A stretch of DNA of 64,000 nucleotides from Methanoculleus taiwanensis (GTDB lineage Archaea; Halobacteriota; Methanomicrobia; Methanomicrobiales; Methanoculleaceae): assembly GCF_004102725.1 (NCBI RefSeq), contig NZ_LHQS01000003.1:1-64000 (forward strand). Direction: 5' to 3'. The position numbers were made by a program, and so were the translations under genes. The notes under the pieces were generated by a model. It ran no database searches and was not told the origin of the DNA. It saw nothing but the letters and a program-made list of their open reading frames with translations. Below are positions 17,864 to 27,541 of the stretch, in pieces. Position 1 is the stretch's first letter. Each line of letters starts with the position of its first letter.

Positions 17864-19228
17864 ATGATCAATATCCTCGAGGTAAACGAGACGAACAAGA
17901 TGATCGAGCAGGAGATGCTGGATGTCAGGACGATCACGCTCGGCATCAGCCTTCTTGACTGTTGCGACTCCGACCTCGACACTCTGAACCGCAACATCTA
18001 TGACAAGATCACCCGGCTGGCAAAGGATCTCGTCTCGACAGGCCGTCAGATCGAGCTCGAATATGGCATCCCTATCGTTAACAAAAGAATCTCCGTAACT
18101 CCTATCGCTCTTGTCGGGGGAGGGGCCTGCACGACCCCCGGGGATTTTGTGGAGATTGCAAAGACGCTCGATAAGGCCGCGAGGGACACCCGGGTAAACT
18201 TCATCGGCGGCTACTCCGCTCTTGTCTCGAAAGGCATGACTCCTGCCGATGAAAACCTGATTCACTCCATTCCGGCGGCCTTATCCTGCACCGAAGGGGT
18301 CTGCAGCTCCGTCAATATCGGCTCGACGAAGACCGGGATCAACATGGATGCCGTAAAACTGATGGGCGAGATCGTCAGAGAAACGGCAGAAGCCACGAGG
18401 GAGAACAACTCGATGGGGTGTGCGAAACTGGTCGTCCTCTGCAACGCTCCGGATGATAACCCGTTCATGGCCGGAGCGTTCCACGGGGTTACCGAGGCCG
18501 ATGCGGCCATCAACCTCGGTGTCAGCGGCCCGGGTGTCGTAAAGCGCGCACTCGAGAGGGTGCGTGGAGAGAACTTCGAGGTGCTCTGCGAGACGGTCAA
18601 GAGAACGGCTTTCAAGGTCACCCGTGCAGGGCAGCTTGTCGCCCAGGAGGCATCGGAGAGGCTCGGCATTCCGTTCGGGATCGTCGATCTCTCTCTTGCC
18701 CCGACGCCCTCCGTCGGGGACAGCGTCGCCGAGATCCTCGAGGAGATGGGGCTCGAGTCGGTCGGTGCACCGGGAACCACGGCCGCACTTGCCCTCCTCA
18801 ACGACCAGGTGAAGAAGGGAGGGGTTATGGCGAGTTCCTTTGTCGGCGGGCTTTCGGGTGCATTCATCCCGGTCAGCGAGGACCAGGGGATGATCGATGC
18901 AGTGAACCGCGGTGCCCTGACGTTCGATAAGCTCGAGGCGATGACCTGCGTATGCTCGGTCGGCCTCGATATGATCGCAATTCCGGGCGACACACCCGCT
19001 TCGACGATATCCGGTATCATCGCGGACGAAGCTGCAATCGGGATGATCAACCAGAAGACGACAGCCGTCCGGCTGATCCCGGTGATAGGAAAAGATGTCG
19101 GGGACACCGTCGAGTTCGGCGGCCTCCTGGGCCATGCACCGATCCAGCCGGTAAACAGGTTCGGCTGCGCTGACTTCATAAACCGCGGCGGGCGGATTCC
19201 CGCACCGATTCATAGCTTTAAGAACTGA
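17864..19228 (+). CDS. UPF0210 (DUF711/PFL-like) family protein
   Basis: A 454-residue protein matching the full length of UPF0210, a family distantly related to pyruvate formate-lyase-type barrels but lacking a known reaction. Visible conserved stretches are [18 protein letters not shown], a Gly/Ser-rich [16 protein letters not shown] and [21 protein letters not shown]. It lacks the glycyl-radical motif, so radical chemistry is not implied. It is co-transcribed with the ACT protein. A GGGGG site lies about eight nt before the ATG. A T6 run at 19272-19277 behind a GC-rich stretch may end transcription. Confidence 0.92.
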   Translation: MINILEVNETNKMIEQEMLDVRTITLGISLLDCCDSDLDTLNRNIYDKITRLAKDLVSTGRQIELEYGIPIVNKRISVTPIALVGGGACTTPGDFVEIAKTLDKAARDTRVNFIGGYSALVSKGMTPADENLIHSIPAALSCTEGVCSSVNIGSTKTGINMDAVKLMGEIVRETAEATRENNSMGCAKLVVLCNAPDDNPFMAGAFHGVTEADAAINLGVSGPGVVKRALERVRGENFEVLCETVKRTAFKVTRAGQLVAQEASERLGIPFGIVDLSLAPTPSVGDSVAEILEEMGLESVGAPGTTAALALLNDQVKKGGVMASSFVGGLSGAFIPVSEDQGMIDAVNRGALTFDKLEAMTCVCSVGLDMIAIPGDTPASTISGIIADEAAIGMINQKTTAVRLIPVIGKDVGDTVEFGGLLGHAPIQPVNRFGCADFINRGGRIPAPIHSFKN

Positions 19229-19766
19229 TTGCCGGGACGCTGCCGCAACCGTTCCGGCACCCGGGCAGGATCTTTTTTACTCCTGATTCCGGTGGCGACC
19301 CGAATATATGCACGGCAGGAATATCCGATACGGAGCTCCGGCAGGGATGCGAAACGCAATAAAGGTCAAGCAAAGCTTAAATACCCGCAATCCGCGGGAG
19401 AGCCGCCAGGATCTCGACCCGCACAGAAGCCCTCAGACGGCCGATCTCGGGGCGAGCCAAGGGAGATATCCTCCCGAAAATTACCCTGCCGCATATCGCC
19501 GATATATCCCTCCTATCCTGCCGGTTCTCGGGAATCGGAGCGATATCCGCCGGTTAATTCCGATCACCCCGATCTACCCTCCGATGAGGGCACAAAATTC
19601 GAAAAAGAACGTCGATCTGCCCTTTGTTCGGGACGGGATGGGGATGCGTTCCCCTCGGCAAGTGGCCATCCGGATCCGTCTGCTCCGTGTGAACCGCTCC
19701 CCTGTCATCGGCGCACCGGCACGGACTGACAGCCTTATTACGGCCGCCCGAAAGAGACTACTGCAT
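19229..19766. other. 538-nt gap without a supported gene
   Basis: No convincing gene is seen. A frame open upstream of the thioesterase has no family similarity and odd composition. The gap holds the T6 run at 19272-19277, a TATA-like GCTTAAATA at 19375-19383 followed at once by the hairpin CCCGC-N5-GCGGG (19384-19398), and a TTATTAC element near 19735 that suits the thioesterase. A transcript starting near 19404 would be about 340 nt of non-coding leader or a separate RNA. Confidence 0.45.
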
Positions 19767-20171
19767 ATGGTCGCACCAGACGATTCGGCACGGTTCTTCG
19801 CGGCCGATGCCTTTGCACACCATACCGGGATAGAATGCATGGAGGTCGCACCCGGCAGGGCGGTGGTGAAGATGGAGGTTCGGGACTACCACAGAAACAG
19901 CCACGGCACGGTGCACGGCGGGGCGCTCTTCACCCTCGCGGATGCGGCCTTCGCCCTCGCCTCGAACTCCCACGGCATTCCGGCGGCGGCGATCAACGCA
20001 GAGATCTCGTACCTCGCGGCCGCACGGGAGGGAACGCTCTACGCCGAGGCGGAAGAGTTCGCCCAAAACCCGAAGATTGCCTCGTACACCGTCAGGATAA
20101 CGAATGATGCCGGAGAGCGGATCGCCATCTTCCAGGGGATGGTCTACCGGAAGACGCCCCGGAACGTGTGA
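19767..20171 (+). CDS. PaaI/hotdog-fold acyl-CoA thioesterase
   Basis: A 134-residue hotdog-fold thioesterase of the PaaI family that hydrolyses an acyl- or aryl-CoA. NSHGTVHGGALFTLADAAFALASN is the catalytic helix, with the HGG turn and the Asp of LADAAF. The start at 19767 gives normal PaaI length and lies about 30 nt after a TTATTAC box, so it is probably leaderless; no ribosome site is visible. It converges with the oxidoreductase genes at 20219. The substrate is not predictable. Confidence 0.88.
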   Translation: MVAPDDSARFFAADAFAHHTGIECMEVAPGRAVVKMEVRDYHRNSHGTVHGGALFTLADAAFALASNSHGIPAAAINAEISYLAAAREGTLYAEAEEFAQNPKIASYTVRITNDAGERIAIFQGMVYRKTPRNV

Positions 20172-20218
20172 ACCGGCAGACTGCATAGCCGGAGCATGGA
20201 AAAAGAAAAGGCGGGGTG

Positions 20219-21562
20219 TTACTCTTCCCTGAGCATCCGGTTGATAGCGGCGGCGGCCTTCTTCGCCGTGCCCATCGCCTCGATCACCGTCGCTGCTCCG
20301 GTGGCGATATCGCCGCCGGCGTAGACGTGGGGGATCGAGGTCTTCCCGTTCTCGTCGACAACGACGTTCCCCTTCCGGGTCCGCTCGAGCCCAGGGATAA
20401 GCGAGACGAGGAGCGGGTTCGGGCTCGTCCCGATGGCGATGATGACCATATCGACGTCGAGGGTAAACTCGCTCCCTTTCTCCTCCTGCGGGGAGGGGCG
20501 TCCGCTTGCGTCGAGCTTGCACATCGTCATCTTCACGCACTCGATCCCGGTGACGAACTGGTCGCCGATGATCCGGGTCGGGTTCGTGCAGGTGGCGAAC
20601 TCGATACCCTCTTCCTTTGCGTGGTGCACCTCGGCGAGCCGTGCGGGCATATCCTCCTCACGGCGGCGGTAGATGAGGGTGACCTTCGCACCGAGCCTCC
20701 GGGCGACCCGGGCGGCATCCATCGCGACGTTCCCGCCGCCGACGACCGCGACCCGCGCACCGTGCTTCACAGGCGTGTCGAAGACGGGGAACCGGTCGGC
20801 GTGCATCAGGTTGACGCGGGTTAAGAACTCGTTCGCCGAGTAGACGCCGGGCAGGTTCTCCCCGGGAATGCCCATGAACGAGGGGAGCCCCGCACCCGTG
20901 GCGAGGAAGACCGCATCGTACTTGAGGAGATCGGCAGCGGAGAGGCTCCTCCCGACGAGATAGTTCTTCTTCAGCCCGACACCCATCTCGAGCACCTGGT
21001 CGATCTCGGTCTTCACGATCTCTTTCGGCAGGCGGAACGCGGGGATACCGTAGGTGAGAACGCCGCCGGCCTCGTGGAGTGACTCGAAGATAGTCACTGC
21101 GTGGCCGGCCCGGGCGAGCTCGGCCGCGGCGGTGATCCCGGCAGGTCCAGACCCGACGACGGCGACCCGCTTACCGGTCGGCTCGGCTTTTTCCGGGGAG
21201 ACAAGCCCGTTCTGCTGCTCCCAGTCGGCGACGAACCGCTCAAGGGCACCGATCCGGATCGCCGTCTCCTTCTTTCCGAGGATACAGACACCCTCGCACT
21301 GGGTCTCCTGCGGGCATACACGGCCGCAGATGGCTGGGAGCATATTCTGCTCCTTCACGATCGCCGCCGCCTTCCTGAAGTTGCCTTCAGCGACCTCGGC
21401 GATGAAACCGGGGATATCGATGCAGACGGGACACCCGGCGACGCAGAGCGGCTTTTTGCACTGCAGGCAGCGCTCGGCTTCGGCGATCGCCTCGTCGACG
21501 GTCATGCCGAGATCGACTTCCTTGAAGTCGCGGACCCGGACGTCGGCCGCCCGGTCAGCCAT
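20219..21562 (-). CDS. NADPH-dependent oxidoreductase, NfnB / glutamate synthase small-subunit family
   Basis: A 447-residue FAD flavoprotein. The N-terminus carries two [4Fe-4S] cysteine sets (CLQCKKPLCVAGCPVC and CGRVCPQETQCEGVC), then a FAD Rossmann loop (VAVVGSGPAGITAAAELA) and an NADPH Rossmann loop (VAVVGGGNVAMDAARVARR). It is paired and overlapping with the NfnA-like gene, the layout of ferredoxin-dependent NADPH oxidoreductase (NfnAB) or sulfide dehydrogenase. Start 21562 was chosen for its AAGGAGG site eight to nine nt upstream, over a GTG six codons earlier. No large glutamate synthase subunit is nearby, so electron transfer rather than glutamate synthesis is favoured. Confidence 0.88.
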   Translation of the reverse strand: MADRAADVRVRDFKEVDLGMTVDEAIAEAERCLQCKKPLCVAGCPVCIDIPGFIAEVAEGNFRKAAAIVKEQNMLPAICGRVCPQETQCEGVCILGKKETAIRIGALERFVADWEQQNGLVSPEKAEPTGKRVAVVGSGPAGITAAAELARAGHAVTIFESLHEAGGVLTYGIPAFRLPKEIVKTEIDQVLEMGVGLKKNYLVGRSLSAADLLKYDAVFLATGAGLPSFMGIPGENLPGVYSANEFLTRVNLMHADRFPVFDTPVKHGARVAVVGGGNVAMDAARVARRLGAKVTLIYRRREEDMPARLAEVHHAKEEGIEFATCTNPTRIIGDQFVTGIECVKMTMCKLDASGRPSPQEEKGSEFTLDVDMVIIAIGTSPNPLLVSLIPGLERTRKGNVVVDENGKTSIPHVYAGGDIATGAATVIEAMGTAKKAAAAINRMLREE

Positions 21563-22406
21563 GGTGGTGGCCTCCTTCACCGCACCGGCAGGTGTGCTCG
21601 GCGAACCGCTCCACCGCCGCCTTCTCCTGATCCGTGTAGATCCGCTGCCGCTGCATCAGCTCGACGAAATCGACCTGGTGGGCGTCGAACTCGGGGCCGT
21701 CGACGCAGGCGAACTTCGTCTCGCCGCCGACGGTTACCCGGCACGACCCGCACATCCCGGTGCCGTCGACCATGATGGGGTTTAAGCTGACGAACGTTTT
21801 GACGCCGTAGGGAACGGTTGCGGCAGAGGTGACCTTCATCATGATCGCAGGCCCGATGATCCAGACACGGTCGATCGTCCGGTGGTCGAGCTCCCGTTTG
21901 AGGACGTCGGCGGCATATCCGTGGAACCCTTTGCTGCCGTCGTCGGTGGTGATGAAGAGTTCGTCGCAGATCTCCCGCATCTCGTCTTCGAGGATGAGGA
22001 GCCCGGCGTTCCTCGCCCCGATGATCCCGATAACGTGGTTTCCTGCTTCTTTCAGCTCACGTGCGATGATCGGCAGGCAGGCGATCCCGGCACCCCCGCC
22101 GACGACACAAGCGGTGCCGAAGTTCTCAATCTCGCTCGGTTTTCCAAGCGGCCCGACGACATCCGCAAGAGCATCGCCTGCTTTCAGGGTTGCCAGGTGC
22201 TGGGTCGTCTTCCCGACTGCCATAAAGACCACCCGTACGGCGTCGCCGTTCACGGCAGAGATGGTGAGGGGTATGCGTTCTCCCTGTTCGTCGATCCGCA
22301 GGATCAAAAACTGTCCTGCCCGTGCGTTACGCGCCACCTGTGGGGCGCGTATCCAGAATTCATAGATCCTTTCAGCGATCTCACTCGCCGTATTCACTGT
22401 ATACAA
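21555..22406 (-). CDS. NfnA / sulfide dehydrogenase-type ferredoxin:NAD(P) reductase subunit
   Basis: A 283-residue ferredoxin-NADP reductase fold. The N-terminal FAD barrel has GQFLILRIDEQGERIPLTIS, the pyridine nucleotide domain has ACVVGGGAGIACLPI, and MCGSCRVTVGGETKFAC supplies three cysteines of a [2Fe-2S] site as in NfnA, with another candidate in CRCGEGGHHHG. The TTG start at 22406 is chosen: AGGAG lies eight nt before it and the TATA box lies just upstream, so the longer ATG frame from 22523 would begin ahead of the promoter. It overlaps the NfnB-like gene by eight nt and should form a complex with it. Confidence 0.86.
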   Translation of the reverse strand: MYTVNTASEIAERIYEFWIRAPQVARNARAGQFLILRIDEQGERIPLTISAVNGDAVRVVFMAVGKTTQHLATLKAGDALADVVGPLGKPSEIENFGTACVVGGGAGIACLPIIARELKEAGNHVIGIIGARNAGLLILEDEMREICDELFITTDDGSKGFHGYAADVLKRELDHRTIDRVWIIGPAIMMKVTSAATVPYGVKTFVSLNPIMVDGTGMCGSCRVTVGGETKFACVDGPEFDAHQVDFVELMQRQRIYTDQEKAAVERFAEHTCRCGEGGHHHG

Positions 22407-22438
22407 CCGTGTCACTCCTGTTAGTGCCTTGGAATCGT

Positions 22439-22453
22439 GGGTATTTATTGTGT
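22439..22453 (-). promoter_or_regulatory. TATA box for the nfnAB-like operon
   Basis: The minus strand reads ACACAATAAATACCCAC here. An AATAAATA box about 40 nt ahead of the TTG start would place transcription near 22420, leaving a short leader that holds the AGGAG site. This supports the TTG start. Confidence 0.55.
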
Positions 22454-22651
22454 CTTCTGCCTCTTTACTGCATCTGTCGAAGCATACCCGGGATAGAATC
22501 CATAACAAGCATCTCGGAGCCATTTTGTCGCTCTGAACCTGGAACAGAGCCCGGAAATTCGCTGTAGCATCAGGATCCTGTGGGGCGCCATCCGACCTTC
22601 ACTGCCTCGTATGGAAAAGCCATTATCCGTCCGGAGCACCGATACTACAGT

Positions 22652-22819
22652 ATGAAGAGTCAGGTGAAGTGGGGAGCCGCGCTGATCCTCCTCGGGGTCG
22701 TCATCGCGCCCTTTGCTTTTCCCTTTCTCCTCTTCTACGCCGTCCCCCTTATCCTGATCGGAATCGCACTCGTCGTCTTCCGGTCGCGTGAGGATCGGAT
22801 CGAGCAGATACAGGAGTGA
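22652..22819 (+). CDS. Small two-helix membrane protein
   Basis: A 55-residue protein. Almost everything between residues 7 and 43 is hydrophobic (GAALILLGVVIAPFAFPFLL, then AVPLILIGIALVVF), giving two membrane helices or a hairpin, followed by a charged tail FRSREDRIEQIQE. The stop codon directly abuts the ATG of the YbjQ gene, so the two are surely co-translated. It is not recognised as a named family. Frames upstream of the ATG at 22652 lack family features. Confidence 0.75.
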   Translation: MKSQVKWGAALILLGVVIAPFAFPFLLFYAVPLILIGIALVVFRSREDRIEQIQE

Positions 22820-23146
22820 ATGAACGTGCTTCTATCAACGACAGAATTCGTGCCGGGTTACGAGACCACCGTCATCGGCGTGGTCTACGGCAACACCGTC
22901 AGGTCGAAACATATCGGAAAAGACATCATGTCGGGCTTGAAGAGCATCGTCGGCGGCGAACTCGAGGCATACACCGAGATGCTCAGCGAGTCGAGACTCG
23001 AGGCCATCAACCGCATGGTGAACACCGCAAAGGGCATGGGCGCGGACGCCGTGGTCGCTATCCGGTTCACCACCTCCGAGACGATGCCGGGCGCAGCGGA
23101 GATGCTCGCCTACGGAACGGCGGTGAAGCTGACTCCGAAGAAATAA
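22820..23146 (+). CDS. YbjQ family (UPF0145) protein
   Basis: A 108-residue member of the YbjQ/UPF0145 family, a small pentameric fold with suggested but unproven heavy-metal binding. TTEFVPGYETTVIGVVYGNTV at the N-terminus and GADAVVAIRFTTSE are hallmark stretches. Length is typical. It starts at the base after the stop of the small membrane protein, suggesting a membrane-tethered partner. No cysteine is seen in it, so any metal site would use other ligands. Confidence 0.9.
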   Translation: MNVLLSTTEFVPGYETTVIGVVYGNTVRSKHIGKDIMSGLKSIVGGELEAYTEMLSESRLEAINRMVNTAKGMGADAVVAIRFTTSETMPGAAEMLAYGTAVKLTPKK

Positions 23147-23180
23147 CTTTTTTAAAAATCGGTAGAGTAAGGGGGCACCC

Positions 23181-24815
23181 TCACTCGAGCTTGCGCACCT
23201 TCCGCGCTTTGACGGCGACGCCGCGCTTCGAGCGGAGCATCTCCCCGGCGCTCATCATCGCCCTTCCCGTGGCAAGAGCGGACTCGCCGACGATCAGCAC
23301 CTCGTCGCCCTCACGGATAGCCGGGTCGGCATCCGTCACGCCGGGAGCGAGGACGTCCCCCTGCGGCACGAAGTTGTCGATCGCCACCCGGTAGCCCTCC
23401 GGGATCAGCTGCCACCCTTCGAAGGTCGGCCGGAAGAGGCCTGTCCCGGGATCGAGGCTGAAGAACTGCTGCTTGCCTTTGAGCACCGAGACCTGTGGGC
23501 CTTTACTCCGGACACGGAGGCCTCGCATATCCATATCCGTCCCGAACTGCCACGAGATCGTTCCCCGCACCATATCGGGCAGTATACGCCGCTCTCCCTG
23601 GAGCGCCGCATCAAGCGCCCGGAGCGAGGGGGCACTCGTCGGGCGGTCGCTGCAGGTCACTTCGAGCTCGATCCCGAGCGTCTCCGCAGCCATCTCCGCC
23701 ACCGTGAGCGCTCCGCCCTCGAGGTGCGCGATCACCCGGCGGTAGGCGTGCTTTGCGAGGTAGCGGGCGAGGATATCGGCGATGAATGCGCACTCCTCCC
23801 GATCCCAGTACCCGGTCACCGGCACGTCGTAGTGGCCGGCGGGGTAGACGCGTTCGAGCTCCCGCGGCACGAGGCCGAGGGGCGAGGTGACGATCAGCTC
23901 GTGGCCGCGGTTCGCCACCGCAGCGATGAACTTCTTATGGCTCTGGGAGAGGCAGTAGGGCTTCCTCGCAGAGCAGGGGAGGAGCACCGCGACGTCGGTC
24001 CGCGTAGGGATGAAACGCTCGATGACGCGCTCGGCATACCGCCGCACCTCCGGACGGTTCTGGGACTCGGCAGAGTTCGCCCGCATCGTGATATCCCGTG
24101 CGATCGGAAGGTGGCGCTCCATGAAGGCGTAGTTCCGGTCGAGGAACCGCAGAATGCCGACCTGGTTTGCGTCCAGCCGGCAGCGCATCTCCATCAGCTC
24201 GCGGAGCTGCCCTGCCTCGATAAACCGCCTGACAAGGGCAATCTCCCGCTCGAGCGCGAGGCGGTTATGCTGTTTGAGGTCGCCTTCCCGGCACCCGACG
24301 CAGCCGCAGAGCCCCTCTTCCATCGCCGACGCCGGGAACTCTCCTTCGGGAGTGCAGAAGACGCCCCGGGCGGTCGCAAGATCGACGCCCGTGAAATCGA
24401 AGAGATCGAACCCCGAGTAGATGAGTATGGCGGCCGTCGACGGCAGTGCCGCGGCCGGTGCGTACCATGCCGTATCGGGAACGACCTGCTCTTTGAGGGC
24501 GACGAGCCACTCGACGTAGTTCCGGGGATTTTGAAGCGCCGTATGCCAGTCCGCCGCCATCACGGCGTCGCCGGAGGATGCGGTATTCTCCGCGGCCGGA
24601 TGGATGGCGACCGGCTGGCCGGCGCCCACCGCGAGATACCGGCGGACGAACGAAGGGTCGGCGGCGAGAGGCACGTTCGAGAACGCCCGGGCGGCGAGAT
24701 CGGGGAAGAGAATTTCGGTCTCCACCGCGGCCGGGAGGGAGAGGCCCCGGTCGCCGTCTTCGAAGGTGCTGATTCGCGCAAGGCCGTCCCGCTTCTTCGC
24801 TTCATACCTGCTCAT
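23181..24815 (-). CDS. arcS: Archaeosine synthase with PUA domain
   Basis: A 544-residue paralog of tRNA-guanine transglycosylase that converts preQ0 at position 15 of tRNA to archaeosine. A TGT-like N-domain keeps a C-x-C-x2-C zinc-type motif (CGCVGC) with a nearby His. The ArcS core motif [17 protein letters not shown] is complete, and a PUA RNA-binding domain occupies roughly the last 80 residues (from [12 protein letters not shown]). The ATG at 24815 overlaps the end of tgtA by 14 nt, so both modification steps are co-expressed. Confidence 0.9.
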   Translation of the reverse strand: MSRYEAKKRDGLARISTFEDGDRGLSLPAAVETEILFPDLAARAFSNVPLAADPSFVRRYLAVGAGQPVAIHPAAENTASSGDAVMAADWHTALQNPRNYVEWLVALKEQVVPDTAWYAPAAALPSTAAILIYSGFDLFDFTGVDLATARGVFCTPEGEFPASAMEEGLCGCVGCREGDLKQHNRLALEREIALVRRFIEAGQLRELMEMRCRLDANQVGILRFLDRNYAFMERHLPIARDITMRANSAESQNRPEVRRYAERVIERFIPTRTDVAVLLPCSARKPYCLSQSHKKFIAAVANRGHELIVTSPLGLVPRELERVYPAGHYDVPVTGYWDREECAFIADILARYLAKHAYRRVIAHLEGGALTVAEMAAETLGIELEVTCSDRPTSAPSLRALDAALQGERRILPDMVRGTISWQFGTDMDMRGLRVRSKGPQVSVLKGKQQFFSLDPGTGLFRPTFEGWQLIPEGYRVAIDNFVPQGDVLAPGVTDADPAIREGDEVLIVGESALATGRAMMSAGEMLRSKRGVAVKARKVRKLE

Positions 24816-26253
24816 CGTACACCTCCGCGCCGGGCACTTCCTCACGGACAACCGTCGCCCAGGCTGCACCGCACCTGACCGTGAACCTGCTCTCGGGGTG
24901 GGCGGCCATCAGGCTTCGGATTCCGGCGCACCCGCTCCGCACCATCGCGTCGTCGTACTCCGGTATCTCGCTCTGGCCGACCGGGAAGGTTTCACCGAGT
25001 TCCGGAGGGTACGGGCCGAAGGGGGGCTTGAACCCGAGCACCGTATCGAACCCGGGGAGTTCTCTGCCGTCGAAGGAGATGAGCACCCGTTCACCGAGCG
25101 TGATACGGGGGATCATCTGGTGGTAGCGGAGCACCTCCGTCCGGAAGCAACTCTCGTCGCCCCGGTAGAAGAACCGGCGCTTTGAGGCTCGGTCCTGCAC
25201 CTCGAGCTCCGGGGCATGCTTGAGGAGCTCACGGTAGCCGGCAAGAAGCCGCGGGTGACTCCTACACCGCTCGTCGACGAGCTCCCAGAGCGTGCCGTCC
25301 TGGATCGCCTGCCGTATCCGGGCGATCTCCGCGAGCGTGACGTAGAGGTTGTGGAGGGCGAGCAGCCGTTCGCGGTCGGGGGACTTTTTGAGCTCCTCGG
25401 CAGTGTGCGTCCGGCAGACCCGGCATGCACAGGGGAGTTCCGCAAGTTCGTCCACCTTCAGGCTCCCGTGCGTCGTGATGTAGCGTCCCTCGCGGGCGAA
25501 GAGTGCGTATGCCGCCGAGTCGAAGAGGTCGCACCCCATCGCGACGGCGAGTGCGAACATCGAGGGATGGCCGGCGCCGAAGAGGTGGATACAGGTCGCC
25601 GGGGAGAGGCCGCGTTTTGCGGCGAGGACGACCTCGACGAGTTCCTTGTAGCGGTAGCTCTCCATCAGCGGGACGACCGCGCCTATCGGGCAGAAGGTAA
25701 ACCCGAGCTCCTGCACCGCTGCTCCCGCCTCTTCACGAAGGTCGGTGTAGATGCCGCCCTGGACGGGGCCGGCGAGGTGCGCCTCCGGAAAGAGCGCCTG
25801 CCCTTCACGGATCCGCTCCATCGTGACCGCAAGTTCCGCCCGTGCGGTCTCGCGATCGGTGCCGGGCGGCGTCGGTATATCAAGGGGGACGACAATATCG
25901 CTGCCGATTGCCTGCTGGAACTCGAGAGTATCCCGGTTCGTGACCTCGACCTCGCCGTAGACCGAGAGCTGGAACGAGCCTGAGTCGGTCATGATCACGC
26001 CGTCGAAGTCAAGCACGGCATGGAGCCCTTCGGCGAGCGCCCGCTCCCGGAACTCGGTGCTCCTATTGAAGATATAGGCGTTCGTGATCAGCGCCTCGAC
26101 GCCCATCTCCTGCATCTCGCGGGGCGTCACGAGCGGGAGATGAGGGTTGACGACAGGCAGGAGTGCCGGCGTCCGGATCGTCCTCTCACCGACTTTGAGC
26201 TTGCCGATACGTCCTGCAATGTCTTTATGGATGATTTCAAAGCTGATTGCCAT
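24802..26253 (-). CDS. tgtA: Archaeal tRNA-guanine(15) transglycosylase
   Basis: A 483-residue enzyme exchanging guanine-15 of tRNA for preQ0, the first tRNA-level step to archaeosine. The barrel shows [19 protein letters not shown] (nucleophile Asp region), the substrate loop [15 protein letters not shown] and the zinc site CACRVC with a downstream His in LALHN. It ends after the TGT-associated C1-like region and lacks its own PUA domain; that domain is instead found on ArcS next door. AMMECR1 ends five nt upstream. Confidence 0.93.
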   Translation of the reverse strand: MAISFEIIHKDIAGRIGKLKVGERTIRTPALLPVVNPHLPLVTPREMQEMGVEALITNAYIFNRSTEFRERALAEGLHAVLDFDGVIMTDSGSFQLSVYGEVEVTNRDTLEFQQAIGSDIVVPLDIPTPPGTDRETARAELAVTMERIREGQALFPEAHLAGPVQGGIYTDLREEAGAAVQELGFTFCPIGAVVPLMESYRYKELVEVVLAAKRGLSPATCIHLFGAGHPSMFALAVAMGCDLFDSAAYALFAREGRYITTHGSLKVDELAELPCACRVCRTHTAEELKKSPDRERLLALHNLYVTLAEIARIRQAIQDGTLWELVDERCRSHPRLLAGYRELLKHAPELEVQDRASKRRFFYRGDESCFRTEVLRYHQMIPRITLGERVLISFDGRELPGFDTVLGFKPPFGPYPPELGETFPVGQSEIPEYDDAMVRSGCAGIRSLMAAHPESRFTVRCGAAWATVVREEVPGAEVYDEQV

Positions 26254-26258
26254 TCGAG

Positions 26259-26825
26259 TTAAACCGCCTGCTCCTCAAATATCTGCCCCTCGAAGGTAAG
26301 TACGTTGACATCACCACGCTTCCAGCAGTCAGGATTCAGCCCCGCTTTCTGACAGGTGTGATCGAGGAACTCTCTGCTCTCCCAGTTGTATTCGACCGGC
26401 ACCTGGGGGAGCAGAAGGCCGCTCGTGCCCATGCCGCTGACGATCAGGCCGTGCTTCCCGATGACGACGTTCGCCGGCCGTTCCGCCGGCGGACAGGTGA
26501 GCGGTTCGGGCAGCGTGAGCACGGTCACTTCAAGTTCGAGCTCGGAAAGTTCCCGCCCGGATACCGCCGGGAAACGCGGATCTTCGAGCGCCGCCGAGAC
26601 CGCGGCCTCGACGATGGCGTCACCGAGGGGGCGGATGGGGTAAGGCAGGCCGATACAGCCGCGTAGCGTTCCCTGCCGCTTGATCGTCACAAACACGCCC
26701 CGTTTTTCATCGAAGATCGGCGGGAGCGCCGGGGGCGTATACCGCTCTCTGTTGACTGCATGCTCGATGGCCTTGCGGGCAACCTGCAGAGCGAGTCTTC
26801 CTTCTTCCGGAGTCAGCATATCCAT
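26259..26825 (-). CDS. AMMECR1 domain protein
   Basis: A 188-residue AMMECR1 family protein of unknown biochemical role found in archaea and eukaryotes. The signature [18 protein letters not shown] is present (family LRGCIG), and the C-terminal strand pair includes [11 protein letters not shown] and [11 protein letters not shown]. The start at 26825 (MDMLTPEEG) matches the family; a second ATG lies two codons later. It sits between an archaellin-like gene and tgtA. The radical-SAM partner often seen near AMMECR1 is not here. Confidence 0.9.
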   Translation of the reverse strand: MDMLTPEEGRLALQVARKAIEHAVNRERYTPPALPPIFDEKRGVFVTIKRQGTLRGCIGLPYPIRPLGDAIVEAAVSAALEDPRFPAVSGRELSELELEVTVLTLPEPLTCPPAERPANVVIGKHGLIVSGMGTSGLLLPQVPVEYNWESREFLDHTCQKAGLNPDCWKRGDVNVLTFEGQIFEEQAV

Positions 26826-26899
26826 CAGAGTGGGTCGTATGCCGTTGAATATGTTAGTCTTTTGCGGAGCCCGTGCGGGCAGGGGAGAGGTGAGGAGCA

Positions 26900-27433
26900 C
26901 TAGGCAGAAGAGACGGGTATGGTATGCCGGAGGATCGTCGGACCGGCACCCTCCGGCCGAATGACGAGACTCACCTCCGCATCCCGCACCAGGGGTTCCG
27001 GCAGGCCGATCAGGATATCAAACGCCTCGCCGGGTGCGTGGCTGCCGGCGTTCGTCCACTCACCCCGTCCGGGGAGCGGCGTGTCGGTGTAGGAGAGGAT
27101 GGCGATCCGATCACGGGTCATGACGGTCACGGTCGTCTGCTTGATATCAAGAGGTCGATCGGCCGCTACCGGGACGACCGTCAGTCTGAGGACATCGATC
27201 AGGGGAGACGAGGTAGTATGAGGTGTCCCGATCCCGACGACGTCACCAACGATCGCAAGAGACGGACTGCCGACCGGAGAAACCGGACAGGATGCATCGA
27301 TGCCGCCTGCAAGCGGAGCCGTACTCGCACCGAGAGCCATATACGAAAAGAGAGTAGTGACGGCGATGAACGCCCCGAAGACCAGAGCAAGTTCGAGCTC
27401 GGTGCTGGCTTCGGGTGTGCCTCGGAAAGTCAT
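26900..27433 (-). CDS. Archaellin/type IV pilin-like protein
   Basis: A 177-residue protein with a short hydrophilic leader (about ten residues, ending near PEAST), then an acidic Glu and a hydrophobic helix (ELALVFGAFIAVTTLFSYMALG) that matches the archaellin/type IV pilin N-terminus. The C-terminal beta region holds DIKQTTVTVMTRDRI, reminiscent of archaellin strands. It should be processed by a PibD-like peptidase and assembled or anchored at the surface. No other archaellum genes are near, so it may be an isolated minor archaellin or pilin. Confidence 0.7.
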   Translation of the reverse strand: MTFRGTPEASTELELALVFGAFIAVTTLFSYMALGASTAPLAGGIDASCPVSPVGSPSLAIVGDVVGIGTPHTTSSPLIDVLRLTVVPVAADRPLDIKQTTVTVMTRDRIAILSYTDTPLPGRGEWTNAGSHAPGEAFDILIGLPEPLVRDAEVSLVIRPEGAGPTILRHTIPVSSA

Positions 27434-27459
27434 GGTAAAATCAAAACGTAAGACTTTAA

Positions 27460-27476
27460 TACTGATATTTAATAGT
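27460..27476 (-). promoter_or_regulatory. TATA box for the archaellin-like operon
   Basis: The minus strand reads GGAACTATTAAATATCAG, with an ATTAAATA box about 35 nt ahead of the ATG at 27433. Transcription would start only ~10 nt before the gene. It probably drives archaellin-like, AMMECR1, tgtA and arcS together. Confidence 0.55.
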
Positions 27477-27541
27477 TCCGCTACCCTGAAGTAACCCTCA
27501 CGGTACCGTCACCAATATGTAGCTGGCGCACCAATTGTATA

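Noticed and set aside
19308-19766. In-frame 153-codon extension of the thioesterase
   Set aside because: The hotdog fold is complete from 19767 and the extension is Arg/Pro-rich with no similarity; a promoter-like box lies close to 19767.
22407-22523. ATG-initiated longer version of the NfnA-like protein
   Set aside because: It would start upstream of the TATA box and lacks a ribosome site, while the TTG at 22406 has AGGAG at the right distance.
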